From the NCBI GenBank assembly GCA_026419785.1, contig JAODTK010000223.1:62001-126000 (forward strand): a stretch of DNA of 64,000 nucleotides, read 5' to 3'. The translations under genes and the position numbers were made by a program. This stretch comes from Sclerodactyla briareus (lineage: Eukaryota; Echinodermata; Holothuroidea; Dendrochirotida; Sclerodactylidae). How positions within the stretch are numbered: the stretch's first letter is position 1; every line of letters starts with the position of its first letter. Under the pieces are notes generated by a model, which had not been told where the DNA came from, made no database searches, and saw only the letters and a program-made list of their open reading frames with translations. Of the stretch, positions 45,651 through 57,199 are shown in pieces.

Positions 45651-46984
45651 TTCCATCCGAAAAACCTTTTGATATTTTTAGTAGTAGTACCGTTACATAT
45701 ATGACACCTTCCCCTCCCCCTTCGAAAATAAGTGGATCTTTAAAACATCGTTCGAACGATTTTATTTGTTCGGCCCAAACCCATAGGGGGGGGGGCAACC
45801 GCCCCCTTGCCCCCCTGTGGCGCTGCCCCTGACTGACACTATATTCTGTAGTGTGTACATGAGGGAAAATCCACACCAAAATACATTTTGATCCTCCATG
45901 CATTATATCCCACAAGAGGGATATTATGGTTCTGTCTCCGCCAGCGCCGCCGACTGAGATTTTAACATGTTAGCGCGTACCTCCACGCTTGTCGGTTGAC
46001 TTAAACTTTTGCCCCAATGTTTATCGAATAAACTCTCGGATGAGTTTAAGTCAAATGGGGAGTCGCCCCACTACCACAAGGGGCATACCTGGATTTTGAC
46101 GTTACTTTTTTTTTTCGCTGATTTGCCCCTGTTTTGGAACATGGCGATCTTTTCAAGACTAACTTTCGTGTTTGCCTCAAGGACCCCCCCCCACCGACCT
46201 CCTCGGTCGTTTCGAATAGATCGACAATCGTTCTCCCGGCCACGATGCTCAAATATTGGATAATACGTTGCTGGTTTAACCCGCCATCGATGTGTAGTTA
46301 TATCCCCGCAAAACTGTAAGAGTTCGGGGATATTATGTTTGGGGCGTAGCCGGCGTTCCGTCCCGCTCCTCCGCTCCGGAAACTTTGGCGTTAGCGCAAT
46401 AACTTTAAACCGCTTTATCCGTTGATCGAAACTTGTAACATTTCGTCCCAGCAAAATCTCGAATGAGTCGAAAGTGGTCGTCACTGCATGTTTGCTGCCC
46501 GCTATTTTGCAGATTTCGAACTAAAAAAACAGTTGGTCTGATTTGAAATGAAACTTTGGTGGGTGGGGACAAACACTGGTCCCGAAAAACTACGGGTGAT
46601 CCAAAGTCACCGAGGTCAAATTTGGTCGTTTTTTTAAACATATAGGTTAGTCTGATTGACATGAAACATGATGAGTGGAGACAACAGTGGTCCCGAAAAA
46701 CAGACGGTGATTTCAGGTCTCCAGAGGTCAAATTTTGCTTATTATTCGAGATTTTTCCACCTTTGTCAGATTCGAATCGAACCTTTAGAATGTTGAATTA
46801 CAGTTGGTCTGAACAACAGGTGGCATTTCAAAGTCACCCAGGTCAAATGGACAATGAACGGCATGTGCTTTTCATTTCTTCAAACGGGCAACACACCATT
46901 CTGCGGGTAACACGTAGGCGTTACCCGCCTGCCCTGTCCTAGTTATGGTTGACTTTTCCAAGGAATCTATGCAGTCATTACTTG

Positions 46985-47060
46985 TGTGATGTGTGGGTGT
47001 GGTGTTGTGTGGTGTTGTGTGTGGTGTTGTGGTTGGGGTGTGTGTGGTTTGTTGTACGGC
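46985..47060 (+). repeat. TG-rich simple repeat
   Basis: Irregular GTGTGGTGTTGTGTGTGG text. It corresponds to the longer TG tract at 50,585-50,680 in the second copy; the length difference is expected for a microsatellite. Confidence 0.8.
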
Positions 47061-47765
47061 CTGATTGTTAACACGATCACTCGACTCCACCTTGTGGATC
47101 AAGTCATACTTGGTACGTGTGTTCCATATGATATATGCTCCCTATTGTTTTTCGGTCAGCTAAAGGTCGCGTTCGAAGGTCAACAAACTTCCGCAGTCCA
47201 GGTATCCTAGCCTCTAGGCCTCTTAGCTCTCAGTTTTTTGTGTTTTTAGATTGAGTCACTGTATGATTTGGGATGATATTTAGTGCATATAGCCTCGCCA
47301 ATGGATTTTAAAATGTAACTAATAGATTTATGTTTATTAAATATTGTCGTACACACATGATTTGGATAGGCAGGTAAGCTGCTGTTAAGATCCACAGCCA
47401 TTGGAAGCCAGATGGTGCAGCCAGAACAATATCTGCTTTCTTCACGGATGCTGGAATACTTGATGTTTTCAATGCAGTGCAGTGGCCTTACATCTAATGC
47501 TAGTAACTGTCTGCCTGTGCACTTATGCAGAGTCATATTGAAGAGTGTCATTCAATGTGATGGTATAAGTAGCATTCTATTTTTTTCATTCTGAGTACGA
47601 CTCCAAGAATAAATTTGGTTGGCATATCAGACTTTTTGCTTTTCAGTCCTCATTTTCAGGACTTCAAACATTCTTGTCACCATATATTATTCATAATGAC
47701 TGCTGTAGCATGGGGCAGATAAACAGAACTACTTATGTATTGCCACCGGGTAATTAAAAAAATAA

Positions 47766-47940
47766 ATGCTGTTTATTAGTTGCCCGGCCCTCGGCCTCGA
47801 TAGTGTGGCCCGCCTCAGCCTCGCCTCCCGAGGGTGCGGGCCTCGGCCGCGGCCTCGGGGTGCGGCCCCCCCCCCACCCGCGGCCTCGGCCTTGGCCTCG
47901 GATGCAGCGGCCTCGAACACAACACTGGTGATGATAAGCG
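47766..47940 (+). mobile_element. GAGGCC-rich element, copy 3
   Basis: TGCTGTTTATTAGTTGCCCGG, then CCTCGGCCTCG words, a GCGGCC/poly-C interruption, and GGCCTCGAACACAACACTGG. It shares the CAACACTGG edge with the other copies. It lies inside the first 3.6-kb unit, and the homologous cluster in the second unit is at 51,360. Confidence 0.6.
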
Positions 47941-50584
47941 CAATGGGGTTCTATATCCTCGCTTATTTGGTGGTTCATACGCAGGCACCACCAGGGCTGA
48001 ATAATGGGAAGGGGTGGTGGGGGTGTGACACCCCCTGAGAAATTAAAGTCGGTCCCGAGCGGCAAAAAAGAAGGTCTCGGGAGCGGGCCAAAGCCATTTT
48101 TAAGGAACCTTGAATAGACCCCCCTAAGATGGATGTTAACGAAGAATTCACAGAAACGTAAAATGGGACTGTGTACGGAAGCCACCGACGGAAAGATCAG
48201 CCACGTATACCCCCCCCCCCCCCCCTCCCTCCACGTTCCGCCGAGGAACTGGGAAATTATAAATAGTCATAAAAAAGTCGGTCTCATACAGAGCTCTTGT
48301 CGGTCCCCAAGTTCACAGACCCTTGGAAAACTTGGTATTAAACGTTTCTTCTTCTCCAGCAGATCACAGCTTATGCACTGTAATGGTCCAGTGGAGATTA
48401 AGTTTAGGGGGTGTATCCGGAGGGCGTCTCCGGCCGCCGCCGACGGAAGCTCTGGGCGTGGCGTAATACTCTAACCCTTATCCGTTGTCTAGAACTTGGT
48501 ATACATGTCGGCTAGTGCAATCTCGTAAGTGTTTGAAGTGGGCACACTGCATGTCTCTGCCCTTTATTTTGCAGGTTTCAAACGAACTTCTGAGTTATCG
48601 GTTCATACGAAACTTGGTGATGGGACAAGAAGTTGGTCCCCGACGGTGATTCCATAGGTAACCAGAGGTCAATTTGTGTTTTCGCGCAATTGTGACTGTG
48701 TTAGTCCTAAAACATTAAGATCATTTCAAGGTGGACAACAGGAGGTCAAATTTGTATATTCATCGATTTTCTTTACTAAGTGTTAAAAAACTCATCACCA
48801 CAACATGTTTCATTTGGAATTTGGGGAACATGCCCCCCACCCCCCCCCCCCCCCCCCATCTACGAAGAGTTGTTCGAATCAGGAACGTAATGGTTGGTAA
48901 TTAAATTGATGCGTGGATATCATCGGATAACGGAAATTGACGAAGAAACACAGGCAGCGCGCGGACGCGCGCGGAATTTTTGGTTTTCATTACCTATAAC
49001 TAGGGATTGTTCGAATCCGCGAACTTGATTTTTGGTACGTTAGATCCATGCGTGGGAGATCATCGGATTCAAAGAAAACTGGACGCAGAAAACACGGGGC
49101 CACGCGCCGCGAAGAGCGCGAAAAAAATTGGGTTTTTCATTTACACAAGAGGTAAATACTATCACCACACATTTTCTACTAGGATTTGATTGGGAGAAAC
49201 GTGCCCCCCCCCGCCACAATCTACGAAGATTTGTTCGAACCCGACAAAATTGATCGTAGTAGTAGTAACCGGTAAACATATATAGACACCGTACCCCTCC
49301 CCCTTCGAAAATAAGTGCGTTAAAAAATCGTTCAACGATTTATTTTTTCGGCCCAAAACCCATAGGGGGGGCAACCGCCCCTTGCCCCCCCCGGTGGCGC
49401 GCCCCTCGACTGACACTATAGTCTGTAGTGGTACATGAGGAGGAAATCACCCAACCCAAAATACATTTGTTCCGCCATGCATTATATCCCACATAGGGGA
49501 TATTATGAGTTCTGTCTTCGCCAGGGGTCGCCGCGGAGATTTTACATGTTAGCGCGGTAAACTCGCCAACGCATTTGTCGGGTTGACTTGAAACTTTGCA
49601 CACATGTTATCGAATAAAAATCTCGGGATGAGTTTAAGCAATGAGAGTCGCACCCTACCACAGGGCGGGCATCCTGGATTTTGACGGTTAACTTTTTTTT
49701 TATCGCTGATTTGATGTTTGGAACATCGCGATTCGTTCACGACTAACTTTCGTGTAACTCATTAGGACCCACGATCTCAGTCGTAGCGAATGAGATCGAC
49801 ATTGTCTCTCCCAGAGCCAACTGATTGCTCAAATATTGGAACTACGTTGGGGTTTTACCCGCCAGGCGATGTGTAGTTATATCCGCGCAACACTGGAAGT
49901 GTTCGGGGATATTATGGTTTTGAGGGGGTAGTTACTCGCGTCTCCGCAGCCGCCTCCGGAAACTTGGTAGGCGGTTAGCGCAATAAACTCTTTAAGCTTT
50001 ACCGATGCATGCTGCAATTGGTCACATGTTCGTCCCAGCAAAATCTCAAATGAGTTCGAAAGGGGGCGTCACTGCCTGTTTGTGCCCTCTATTTTGAAGA
50101 TTTCGAACGAAAAAACATGAGTTGGGAGCGCTTTGAATGAAACGTGGTGGGTGGGACAAAACAATGGTCGAACAAACATGCGGTGATGCCAAGGTCACGG
50201 AGGTCAAAATTTGTCGTTTTTCGAACATATAGGTTAAGTTGATTGACATGAAACATGATGAGTGGGGACAAAAGTGGGTCCCGAAAAAAATGGACGGTCA
50301 GGTCAAGGTCACCAGAGGTCAAATTTGCGTTTGTATTCGAGATTTTCCAACTTTGTCAGATTCGAAACGAAAACTGGGAGATGTTGGAATTACAGGTGGT
50401 CTTGAACAAAAGGTGGGCATTTCAAAGGTCACCAGAGGTTTAATGGACATAAACTTCAAAGTGCTTTCTTAAAACGAGGTAAACAAAGAACATTTCGCGG
50501 GGTATACAATGTAGGCCGGTTTACCCGCCTGCACATGTCTAGTTTATGGTTGATTGTAGTCAAGGAATTTATGCAGTCATGACA

Positions 50585-50680
50585 GTGTGGTGTTTGTGTG
50601 GTGTGTGTGTGTGTGTGTGTTGTGTGTGTGTTGGCGTGTGTGTGTTGTTGTGGTGTGTGCGTGGTGGTGTGTGGTGACGC
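50585..50680 (+). repeat. (TG)n microsatellite
   Basis: A GTGTGTGTGTGT run with TTG interruptions, at the position equivalent to 46,985 in the first unit. Confidence 0.9.
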
Positions 50681-51359
50681 CTGATGTTACCCGAAACTCG
50701 ACTCACCTTGGTGGATCAATTCATACTTGGTACGTGGCGTCCCCATAAGAGTTTCTATGATCCCTTATTGTTTCGGTAGGCTAAAGGTCGTCGAGGTCAA
50801 CAAACTTAGAGGCAGTCAAGGGATCACTAAGCCTCGAGGCTCTTGGCTCTCTAGTTTGTTGTTGGTAATTTGAGTCACTGTATGATTGGGTTGAATTGAG
50901 TGAATAAATGCCTAGCCAGAGATCTTTAAAATGGACTAATAGATTTAGGTCATTAAAGTATGTGTCGTACACACATTGATTGGATAGGAGGTATCTGCTG
51001 ATTAAGATCCACAGCCATTTGGAAGCCAGATGTGCAGCCAGAATCAAGTACTCTGCTTATCCACAGAGGCTGGAAACTGATGTTTTTCAAAATGCAGTGC
51101 CAGTGTCATTAGCATCTAAGGCTAGTACCTGTCTGCCAGTGCACTTATGAAGAGTCATATGAAGAGTGTATTCAATGTGATGGTATAAGAAAGCATTCCA
51201 TATTTTTCATTATGAGTAATGACTCAAGAATAAAATTGGTTGCAGATCAACTTTTGCTTGTCAGTCCTCATTTTCGAGGAATTCAAACATGCTTGTCACC
51301 ATATATTATCATAAGACTAGCTGTAGCCATGGGCAGATAAAAAGAAACTACTATTGTAT

Positions 51360-51525
51360 TCAACACTGGTAATAAAAATGTATGCTGTTAATATTGCCCG
51401 GCCTCGGCAGGTGTGGCTCGGCTCAGCCTCGGGCCCTCGAGGGGCGACCTCGGCCTCGGCTCGGGGTGATGCGGCCTCGGCCTCGGGCCGTGGCTACGGA
51501 TGCAGCGGCCTCGACTACAAATGGT
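51360..51525 (+). mobile_element. GAGGCC-rich element, copy 4
   Basis: Begins CAACACTGGTAATAAAAATG...TTAATATTGCCCGGCCTCGG, continues with GGCCTCGG words, and ends GGATGCAGCGGCCTCGACTAC. It is the duplicate of copy 3 by the 3.6-kb tandem duplication, so it is not an independent insertion. It does show CAACACTGG on the left side, which is lost in copy 3 (CACCGGGTAAT). Confidence 0.6.
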
Positions 51526-52918
51526 ATGAAGCGCCATGGGGTCTATATCCTCGAGTTATTTGGTGGTGAGCATACGCAGTCAACCCAACCAGGGGCCGTG
51601 GTGAGGGAATATGGGGGGGTGTGGGTGTTGACACCCCCTGAGATTATTGAAAAAGTCGGTCCCGTAGCGGCAACAAAAGAAGGTCTAGAGCGGCCAAAGC
51701 GATTTTTACGGAACCTGAATCGACCCACGAAGATGGATGTACCGAAGAAGCCACAGAAACTGAACAAATGGACGTTGATACGAAGCCACCTACGGAAAGA
51801 TCAGCCACGTATACCCCCCCCCCCCCTCCGTCACCAGGTCGCCGAGGAAAACCTGGGAAAAGTATAAAATAGTCAATTAAAAAAAGTCGGTCGCAGACAG
51901 AGCATCTTGTCGGTCCCAAAAGTTCACAGACCCCTTGGAAACTTGGTATGTACGTGCTGCTCACAGCAGATCACAGCTTATCACTGGAAGTGTCCGTGGA
52001 TATTATAGTTTAGGGGGTGTAGCCGAGGCGTCTCCGCCGCCGCCGACGGAAGCTCTGGCCGTTGGCGTAATAACTCTTTAACCTTTCCGATTGATCTAGA
52101 ACTTGGTATACATGTCCGCCTAGTGAAATGCGGAAGTGTTCGAAAAGTGGGCATCAATGCATGTCTGCCTGCCCTTTATTTTGCAGGTTTCACACGGAAA
52201 TCCTGAGTTTATCTGGTTCATACGAAACTTGGTGAGTGGGACAGAAGTTGGTCCGACGGTGATTCAAGGTCACCAGAGGTCAAATTTTGTGTTCCGCAAT
52301 GTGGACTGCTGTTAGTCCTAAAAAAATGCAGATATTTTGCAAGGGTCGGACACAGGAGGTCAATTTTTATATTTCATGCGATTTTTCTTTGTCATATTTG
52401 AACAAAAACTGGGGAATCGACTACAGTGGACCTAAACAACAGGTAGAGATTCAAGTCATTCCGAGGTCAAAGAAATCGACTAGTTCAATGTGCTTTCTCT
52501 AAACGAGGTCCACAAAGGATGTTCTGCGGGGATATAGGCCTACACGTCGTTTACTCGCCTCAATGTCTAGTGGCTCTTCGACAACACTTATCGCCCTCTG
52601 GAAAACAATAGTTGGGAAACGTCCCTCCAACACGCACTCCAGACTCTTTGAGGATTGCGGAAGCTCAGGACCGACCCATGAACACCGAAAGAATGGGGCA
52701 GCCCGACCAGCATTTTGAAAGGAAGGGGTTGGGTAATAGCCTATATATATGAAGTGGATGGGCCCACTAGAGAAAATGAGCCTATTCATCCAGTCAGGCA
52801 GCCTATTCATCCCAGCAAAATTCCACCACCCAGGAGTTGTCTGTTTCCACACATCCAGCATACGATAATTACAGGCGATCCGACCTATACAAGGGGAAAG
52901 TTGTAAGTAGGCAGGTGA

Positions 52919-52939
52919 GGGGGGGGGGGGGGGGGGGGG
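52919..52939. repeat. Poly-G tract
   Basis: A near-uninterrupted G homopolymer of about 21 bases; a similar one is at 53,135-53,150. Lengths are uncertain and may mark collapsed sequence. Confidence 0.9.
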
Positions 52940-53315
52940 CTGGAGAACATAACCGAAAAACCCAAAAACGTGTCAAGGAGAGGCAGTGGTAAACAAGTAA
53001 TGATTGTAGGTGGTCAAGAATCGATGGTGCGCCCGCCCCCTCCCAGAGCCTGAACTATCACCTGATTTTATCGTACCTTCCGCGGCCTCATAGCCGCTGG
53101 CTGGACTGAAGTGCGGGGAGGACGTGTGATTGAGGGGGGGGGGGGGGGGGTGTATACTACTGTATGGGGCGCCTATAGTAATTCTTACAGAATGTATTGA
53201 CAGTATGTTTTGGGACATAATCCCTCCCGCATGACCGACGAATTTATCTTTACACAAAAACTACTGAATCAGCTGAATAGAGGGCAGGACTATAACGAGC
53301 CCACTGTTGTGCCGT

Positions 53316-53346
53316 TTATATTATTATTATTATTATTATTATTATC
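53316..53346 (+). repeat. (TTA)n microsatellite
   Basis: About ten TTA/ATT trinucleotides. A second similar tract follows the 14-bp minisatellite at about 53,536-53,555, so the minisatellite is bracketed by the same microsatellite. Confidence 0.9.
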
Positions 53347-53430
53347 TATACTGCAATCTGCAAAGTCCCTGTTTCGCTCTTTTAGAGCTCATCAGTGGCA
53401 GCTCAGAGTGTGAATCGCGACTGAAATGTT

Positions 53431-53528
53431 CAACTACACATGTACTACTACACATGTACAACTACACATGTACTACTACACATGTACAACTACACATGTA
53501 CTACTACACATGTACAACTACACATGTA
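53431..53528 (+). repeat. 14-bp minisatellite, alternating dimer
   Basis: Seven perfect 14-bp units in which CAACTACACATGTA and CTACTACACATGTA alternate strictly, differing at one base. The array is therefore best described as a 28-bp dimer repeated three and a half times. Each unit holds the palindrome ACATGT. The overlapping T/H/V/Y/C-rich open frame is a by-product of the 14-base period. Confidence 0.95.
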
Positions 53529-53659
53529 CTACTACTATTATATTATTATTATTATGAACGGATATCATTCAATTATCCACGGAAAGTGATAACTTCCACC
53601 AGATTGCGATAGCCTCCCAGGAAGCGCGCATACCCCAGCGAAGCGCAACTAGTAATTGG

Positions 53660-53995
53660 CGCGTTTTTCCCCTCTTTGTCTTTACAGCATTGCCATCTTT
53701 TTCTTCTCCGTTCTCTTTTTCTTTTTCTCACTGTTTCTTTCTCTCTTCTAGCCTCTCTGTCTTTCTCTGCTTTTCTCCCCCCCCCCCCACATCCAGGCTC
53801 CTCTCTTCTTTCTCTCCATGACATTACCCCCATCTCTTTTTCGCTATCTCTTTTTTTTCATTTCCAGGTAAATTCTAGCTCTCTCTCTCCTTTTCCTTGT
53901 CTTTCTACCTCTTTTCTTTCCCTTCTAATTTTATTGTGATGCCCATGTCATTTCTATCTATCATACTATCTATCCGTAAACTTTTGTTGGGGTGG
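53660..53995 (+). repeat. Polypyrimidine tract with TTTTGTTGGGGTGGG end, copy 1
   Basis: About 270 bp of nearly pure C/T on this strand, then TTTTGTTGGGGTGGGTGGGCC. A sister copy at 55,010-55,420 shares the AGGT(A/G)AATT(C/T)TAGCTCTC phrase and the TTTTGTTGGGGTGGGC end. Confidence 0.75.
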
Positions 53996-54149
53996 GTGGG
54001 CCACAAAAGGTTCTGCTTTGATTAATCTCGACGCAGACTTGGTATACAAATGTTTATTGACTGATGGTTCATCGTTGACTACCTAAGGGTCAAGGTCAAA
54101 TAGCCTGAAAGAGGCACAATGGGCCCAATAAGTGGAAAAGCCACAAGGC

Positions 54150-54500
54150 TAAACCATCCTGCAATTTTGTTGCAGTGCTGATGTTTCGGCGGGTCCATAA
54201 TGAACGGTCTATCAGCCGTAACAGCCAAGACCTGTAGTATGGGCCCGAGGCCCACTATGTGGAATTCACAAATACTTCTCCTCTTACAAGTATTGTGCCA
54301 TAACTGACCGCTACAACCTCGGTCATAATGAATGGTCTAATTCGTTTCCTTTGGGGTGTTCAGGAATTTTCGATCCAAGGTGTTATATCATGCGGGCAAC
54401 TGCTTCTACAATTCTGATGCACAGTCAATGCTGATGCCGGGTCATAATGAAGGTCTATAAGCCGTACCTTCAGGGTTCCTCAGGAATTTTGGACTTGGCC
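54150..54500 (+). repeat. ~125-bp tandem repeat (CATAATGAANGGTCTA)
   Basis: Three copies of GGGTC(C)ATAATGAA(C/T)GGTCTAT at about 54,196, 54,325 and 54,442, each with GCTGATG or ACAACC text before it; copies 2 and 3 share TCAGGAATTTT after it. Diverged tandem array. Confidence 0.65.
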
Positions 54501-55009
54501 CAGTTGTTAACTCTGTTAACCATTAATTTACTGTGTCATATGTTTCCGTTGGAAAAGGTGCATTTTTCAGCTCGTTTGCAGATTTTGTGGTCGACGGATA
54601 CATCATATAGTGTCGTTAAAATTAAACAGTAACATCTGATGAAAGGAGCAAAACCTCATTCTTTTGGATGGATGTTGACCAAGACTTGGACCCAATTTCA
54701 TTGACCCTTTGTGACTTGTGAGGTCAATGTCACCAGAGGTCATTGAAGGACCGCGATAGGCCCTCGGTTGAAATTGCCTTTATCCTCTCTCAATTGGGCA
54801 TTTCCTGTTGATTTTGAATTGAATGAGTAACAATGTTCATTGACTGCTAAGAACTTTTGGTCATTGAAAATCATTGTCAAAGGTTGTTACAGGGGCACAA
54901 TGGTCCATTGCTTGAACTGCCTTCTTGGCCTCTGATCTTGAACATTTCACCATAATTGTACAGTTCGTCTCAGCGCATTTCCAGGTTTGACTACGCAACC
55001 ATTGTGCTC

Positions 55010-55425
55010 GTGTTCTCTAATTCTCTTTCTCCCGTTCATTTCATTTTTTTTTTCTCTCCCTCTTCCTTGATTTCCCTCCTCTTCTCTCCTTTGACCTGTG
55101 ACACGCCCCATCTCCTCTCTTTGTTTTCACTTTCCACTCTTTCTCTACCCTATACCCCCTTTTTTCCCTTATTGCTTCCTCTTTCTCGCCCTTTTCCCCT
55201 TTCCCCCCGTTTTTCCTCACCTTTGATATTGCTGTGCTTTGCCTTTTGGGCCTCCCCCGCCCGTTTAGGTGAATTTTAGCTCTCTTCTCCTTTCCCTCTC
55301 TTTCTGCCTTCTCTCTTTCTTCCCTTCTTCTCTTCCCTATCTATCTCCTTCCTTTTTTCCCACTCGTTCATTTCCTCCCTCCCACATGTCCCCACGTTTT
55401 TGTTGGGGTGGGCACCCAGCCAGCT
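55010..55425 (+). repeat. Polypyrimidine tract with TTTTGTTGGGGTGGG end, copy 2
   Basis: C/T-rich for about 400 bp, ending CCCACGTTTTTGTTGGGGTGGGC. It is the partner of 53,660-53,995. Leu/Ser/Phe-rich and Lys/Arg/Glu-rich frames on the two strands are composition artefacts. Confidence 0.75.
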
Positions 55426-55429
55426 AGCT

Positions 55430-56880
55430 ACTACTGGGGGGGGGGGGTTCATATTATAGAATTCATCCAAAAATTCAGAGAGGGATATATACTAATTTTG
55501 TAATTTTGCGGAAAACACCCATACCAATTATGCATTTGATCCAGCCAGATTGGGTCAGGGTGGTAACGTGTTCTAAAATCTGGGGTCAATACACCTAGTA
55601 TGCACAGACACATACAGCATGACTATATAGGTTCCTGATTTTAGTGGAAGAAGCAGAGGCGGTTTCTGAAAATGGTATGTGTTGGATGAAATTAAAGCAC
55701 CAGTCCCCCGTGAAGTGACAAAGGGTCATGTCAACAGATTGCTCTTAAACTAGCAAGGTAAATAGGACATATCAACACACCCCCCAAATTTGGAGGTTCT
55801 AGCCTGTGCCTGTGTGATATTCCAGTTACTTTGAGAAATTTGAGGAATCTATGAATCTAGAACTAACTTACACGACATTGGACTTAAACAACGCCATGGT
55901 AGAGGTAGAAGAATGCCCTCCATCATGAGGACAATGCTTAGTTTGGAATAGATACTGGTCCCCGACCAGTGAGGGACACCTCAGAGAATTTGTCAATTTT
56001 TTAAGATTCCAAACAAAAAAATACAGGAAAATGCACTCAAATGGGGACCAAGTAGGGTGTGTCACAAGTTTAATAGATCGATCGACTTTCTAAAATGATG
56101 AATTCAAGAAGGTTTCCAGGCCGTCACGTCGACTGACATCCGATCCTAGAACCCGGCTAGGAAACGGACACTTATTCCACAATGATGCAGTACGTATTAT
56201 GTATGCATTTATGCAGTTCCTACTATCAGTGCTATCACCGTTCCGATATGAAGTAATGCTACAATGAAGGTCACTGTTCAAAAAGCAAGCCCCTCATTCG
56301 GCACCATTTTTGTGTAAACTCACTCAAATACGCCATTTTGCTAGATGGATAATTCCGCCCTTGCATTAGTTCCCCGAAAATGTTCCTTATCAGTGTGCTA
56401 AGGTAACGTTCGATCGAGAAGCGTGTCGCGATTCACCAAGTGTCAGGGGACATCCAGGTAATACTATCTACCTATTTGTGAAGTCGTACATTAAAGGAGT
56501 TACACAAGCAAGGTCGGCATAGGCAGGCCCTTATGACTACATGCAGGAGAGTAGATAAATGACAGTGCAAAAAGATGGGGTGTTTTTTCAGTAAATTTTA
56601 TTTGTGTTCAATTAAAAGTTCATGAGCTTTTATTTTAACATTACTCTCAAAAATTTGTTGCATAAGTACAGTACCAAAATGGCTATTTGGTATAAAGTAT
56701 CTTATGTACATTTTTTTTTTCAAATATTTATACATATATATAGCTAATTGCCAAGAAAATAATGGTATAAACATTTATCGACAAGAACAAATTATTCGCT
56801 GATGTTCCACTCCTTTGTGATTTGTTGCATTTTTTAAAGTAATGTTTGTATCAGTATAGGAAAAGGCTGACAGGAGAAAA
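55430..56880. other. Interval with no recognised gene
   Basis: AT-rich sequence with a poly-G tract at 55,436-55,447. No conserved motif, exon or RNA gene that I can support. Confidence 0.45.
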
Positions 56881-56889
56881 TTAACATAC

Positions 56890-57180
56890 ATATGCCCATT
56901 GAACATTCCCAGCAAACACAAAAACGATTGTTAAAAATGAATATGCAAAGTTTCGTCTATTGTTTAACAATTTTGTGGTGTAATAGTTAGTTATAAAAAC
57001 ATTTCTCACACATTCCTTGGTTAACATAATAGAACATAATTTAAAGGTTACAAACATGTTACGGCTATTAATAACGTCATAACAAAAGGTTTTGATAAAA
57101 CCACATTTAACGTTATGAAAACATTCATAAGCTCTTTTTCTAATGTTATGAGACGTTTTAGTTTGTGGGGTTAAAAACAA
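56890..57180. repeat. AT-rich palindromic repeat (AACGTTATGAAAAC)
   Basis: Repeated and inverted words such as TTTAACGTTATGAAAACATT, AATGTTATGAGACGTTTT, GGTTACAAACATGTTACGG and TAATAACGTCATAACAAAAG fill the region. The 154-codon minus-strand frame across it is F/N/T/K-rich without a motif and is most likely a shadow of this repeat. It resembles a decayed MITE. Confidence 0.5.
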
Positions 57181-57199
57181 ACAGCTTGTGTTTGCAGAA

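Larger units (their letters stand above)
45157..48780 (+). repeat. 3.6-kb tandem duplication, copy 1
   Basis: From AAAACTATCACCACCACATG to about CTTTACTAAG, this segment is repeated colinearly from 48,781 to about 52,530. Shared landmarks: ACTATCACCACCACAT units, the AAATATTGG...TGTGTAGTTATATCC block (46,250 and 49,832), AGGTCA repeats (46,600 and 50,190), TG-rich tract (46,985 and 50,585), GAGGCC cluster (47,780 and 51,390), the GGTTCTATATCCTCG phrase, and poly-C with AGGAACTGGG. No frame is conserved between copies, so no gene is called. Confidence 0.9.
48781..52530 (+). repeat. 3.6-kb tandem duplication, copy 2
   Basis: This is the second unit, directly adjacent and in the same orientation. 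It differs from copy 1 mainly by short indels and homopolymer length, with moderate substitutions. After about 52,261 it continues slightly further than copy 1 (TTTGTCATATTTGAACAAAAAC and a further ATTCCGAGGTCAAAG). Confidence 0.9.

Noticed and set aside
45045-49040. tRNA B-box-like GTTCGAATCC words
   Set aside because: They belong to the 215-bp subrepeats and lack an A box at a suitable distance or a tRNA fold.
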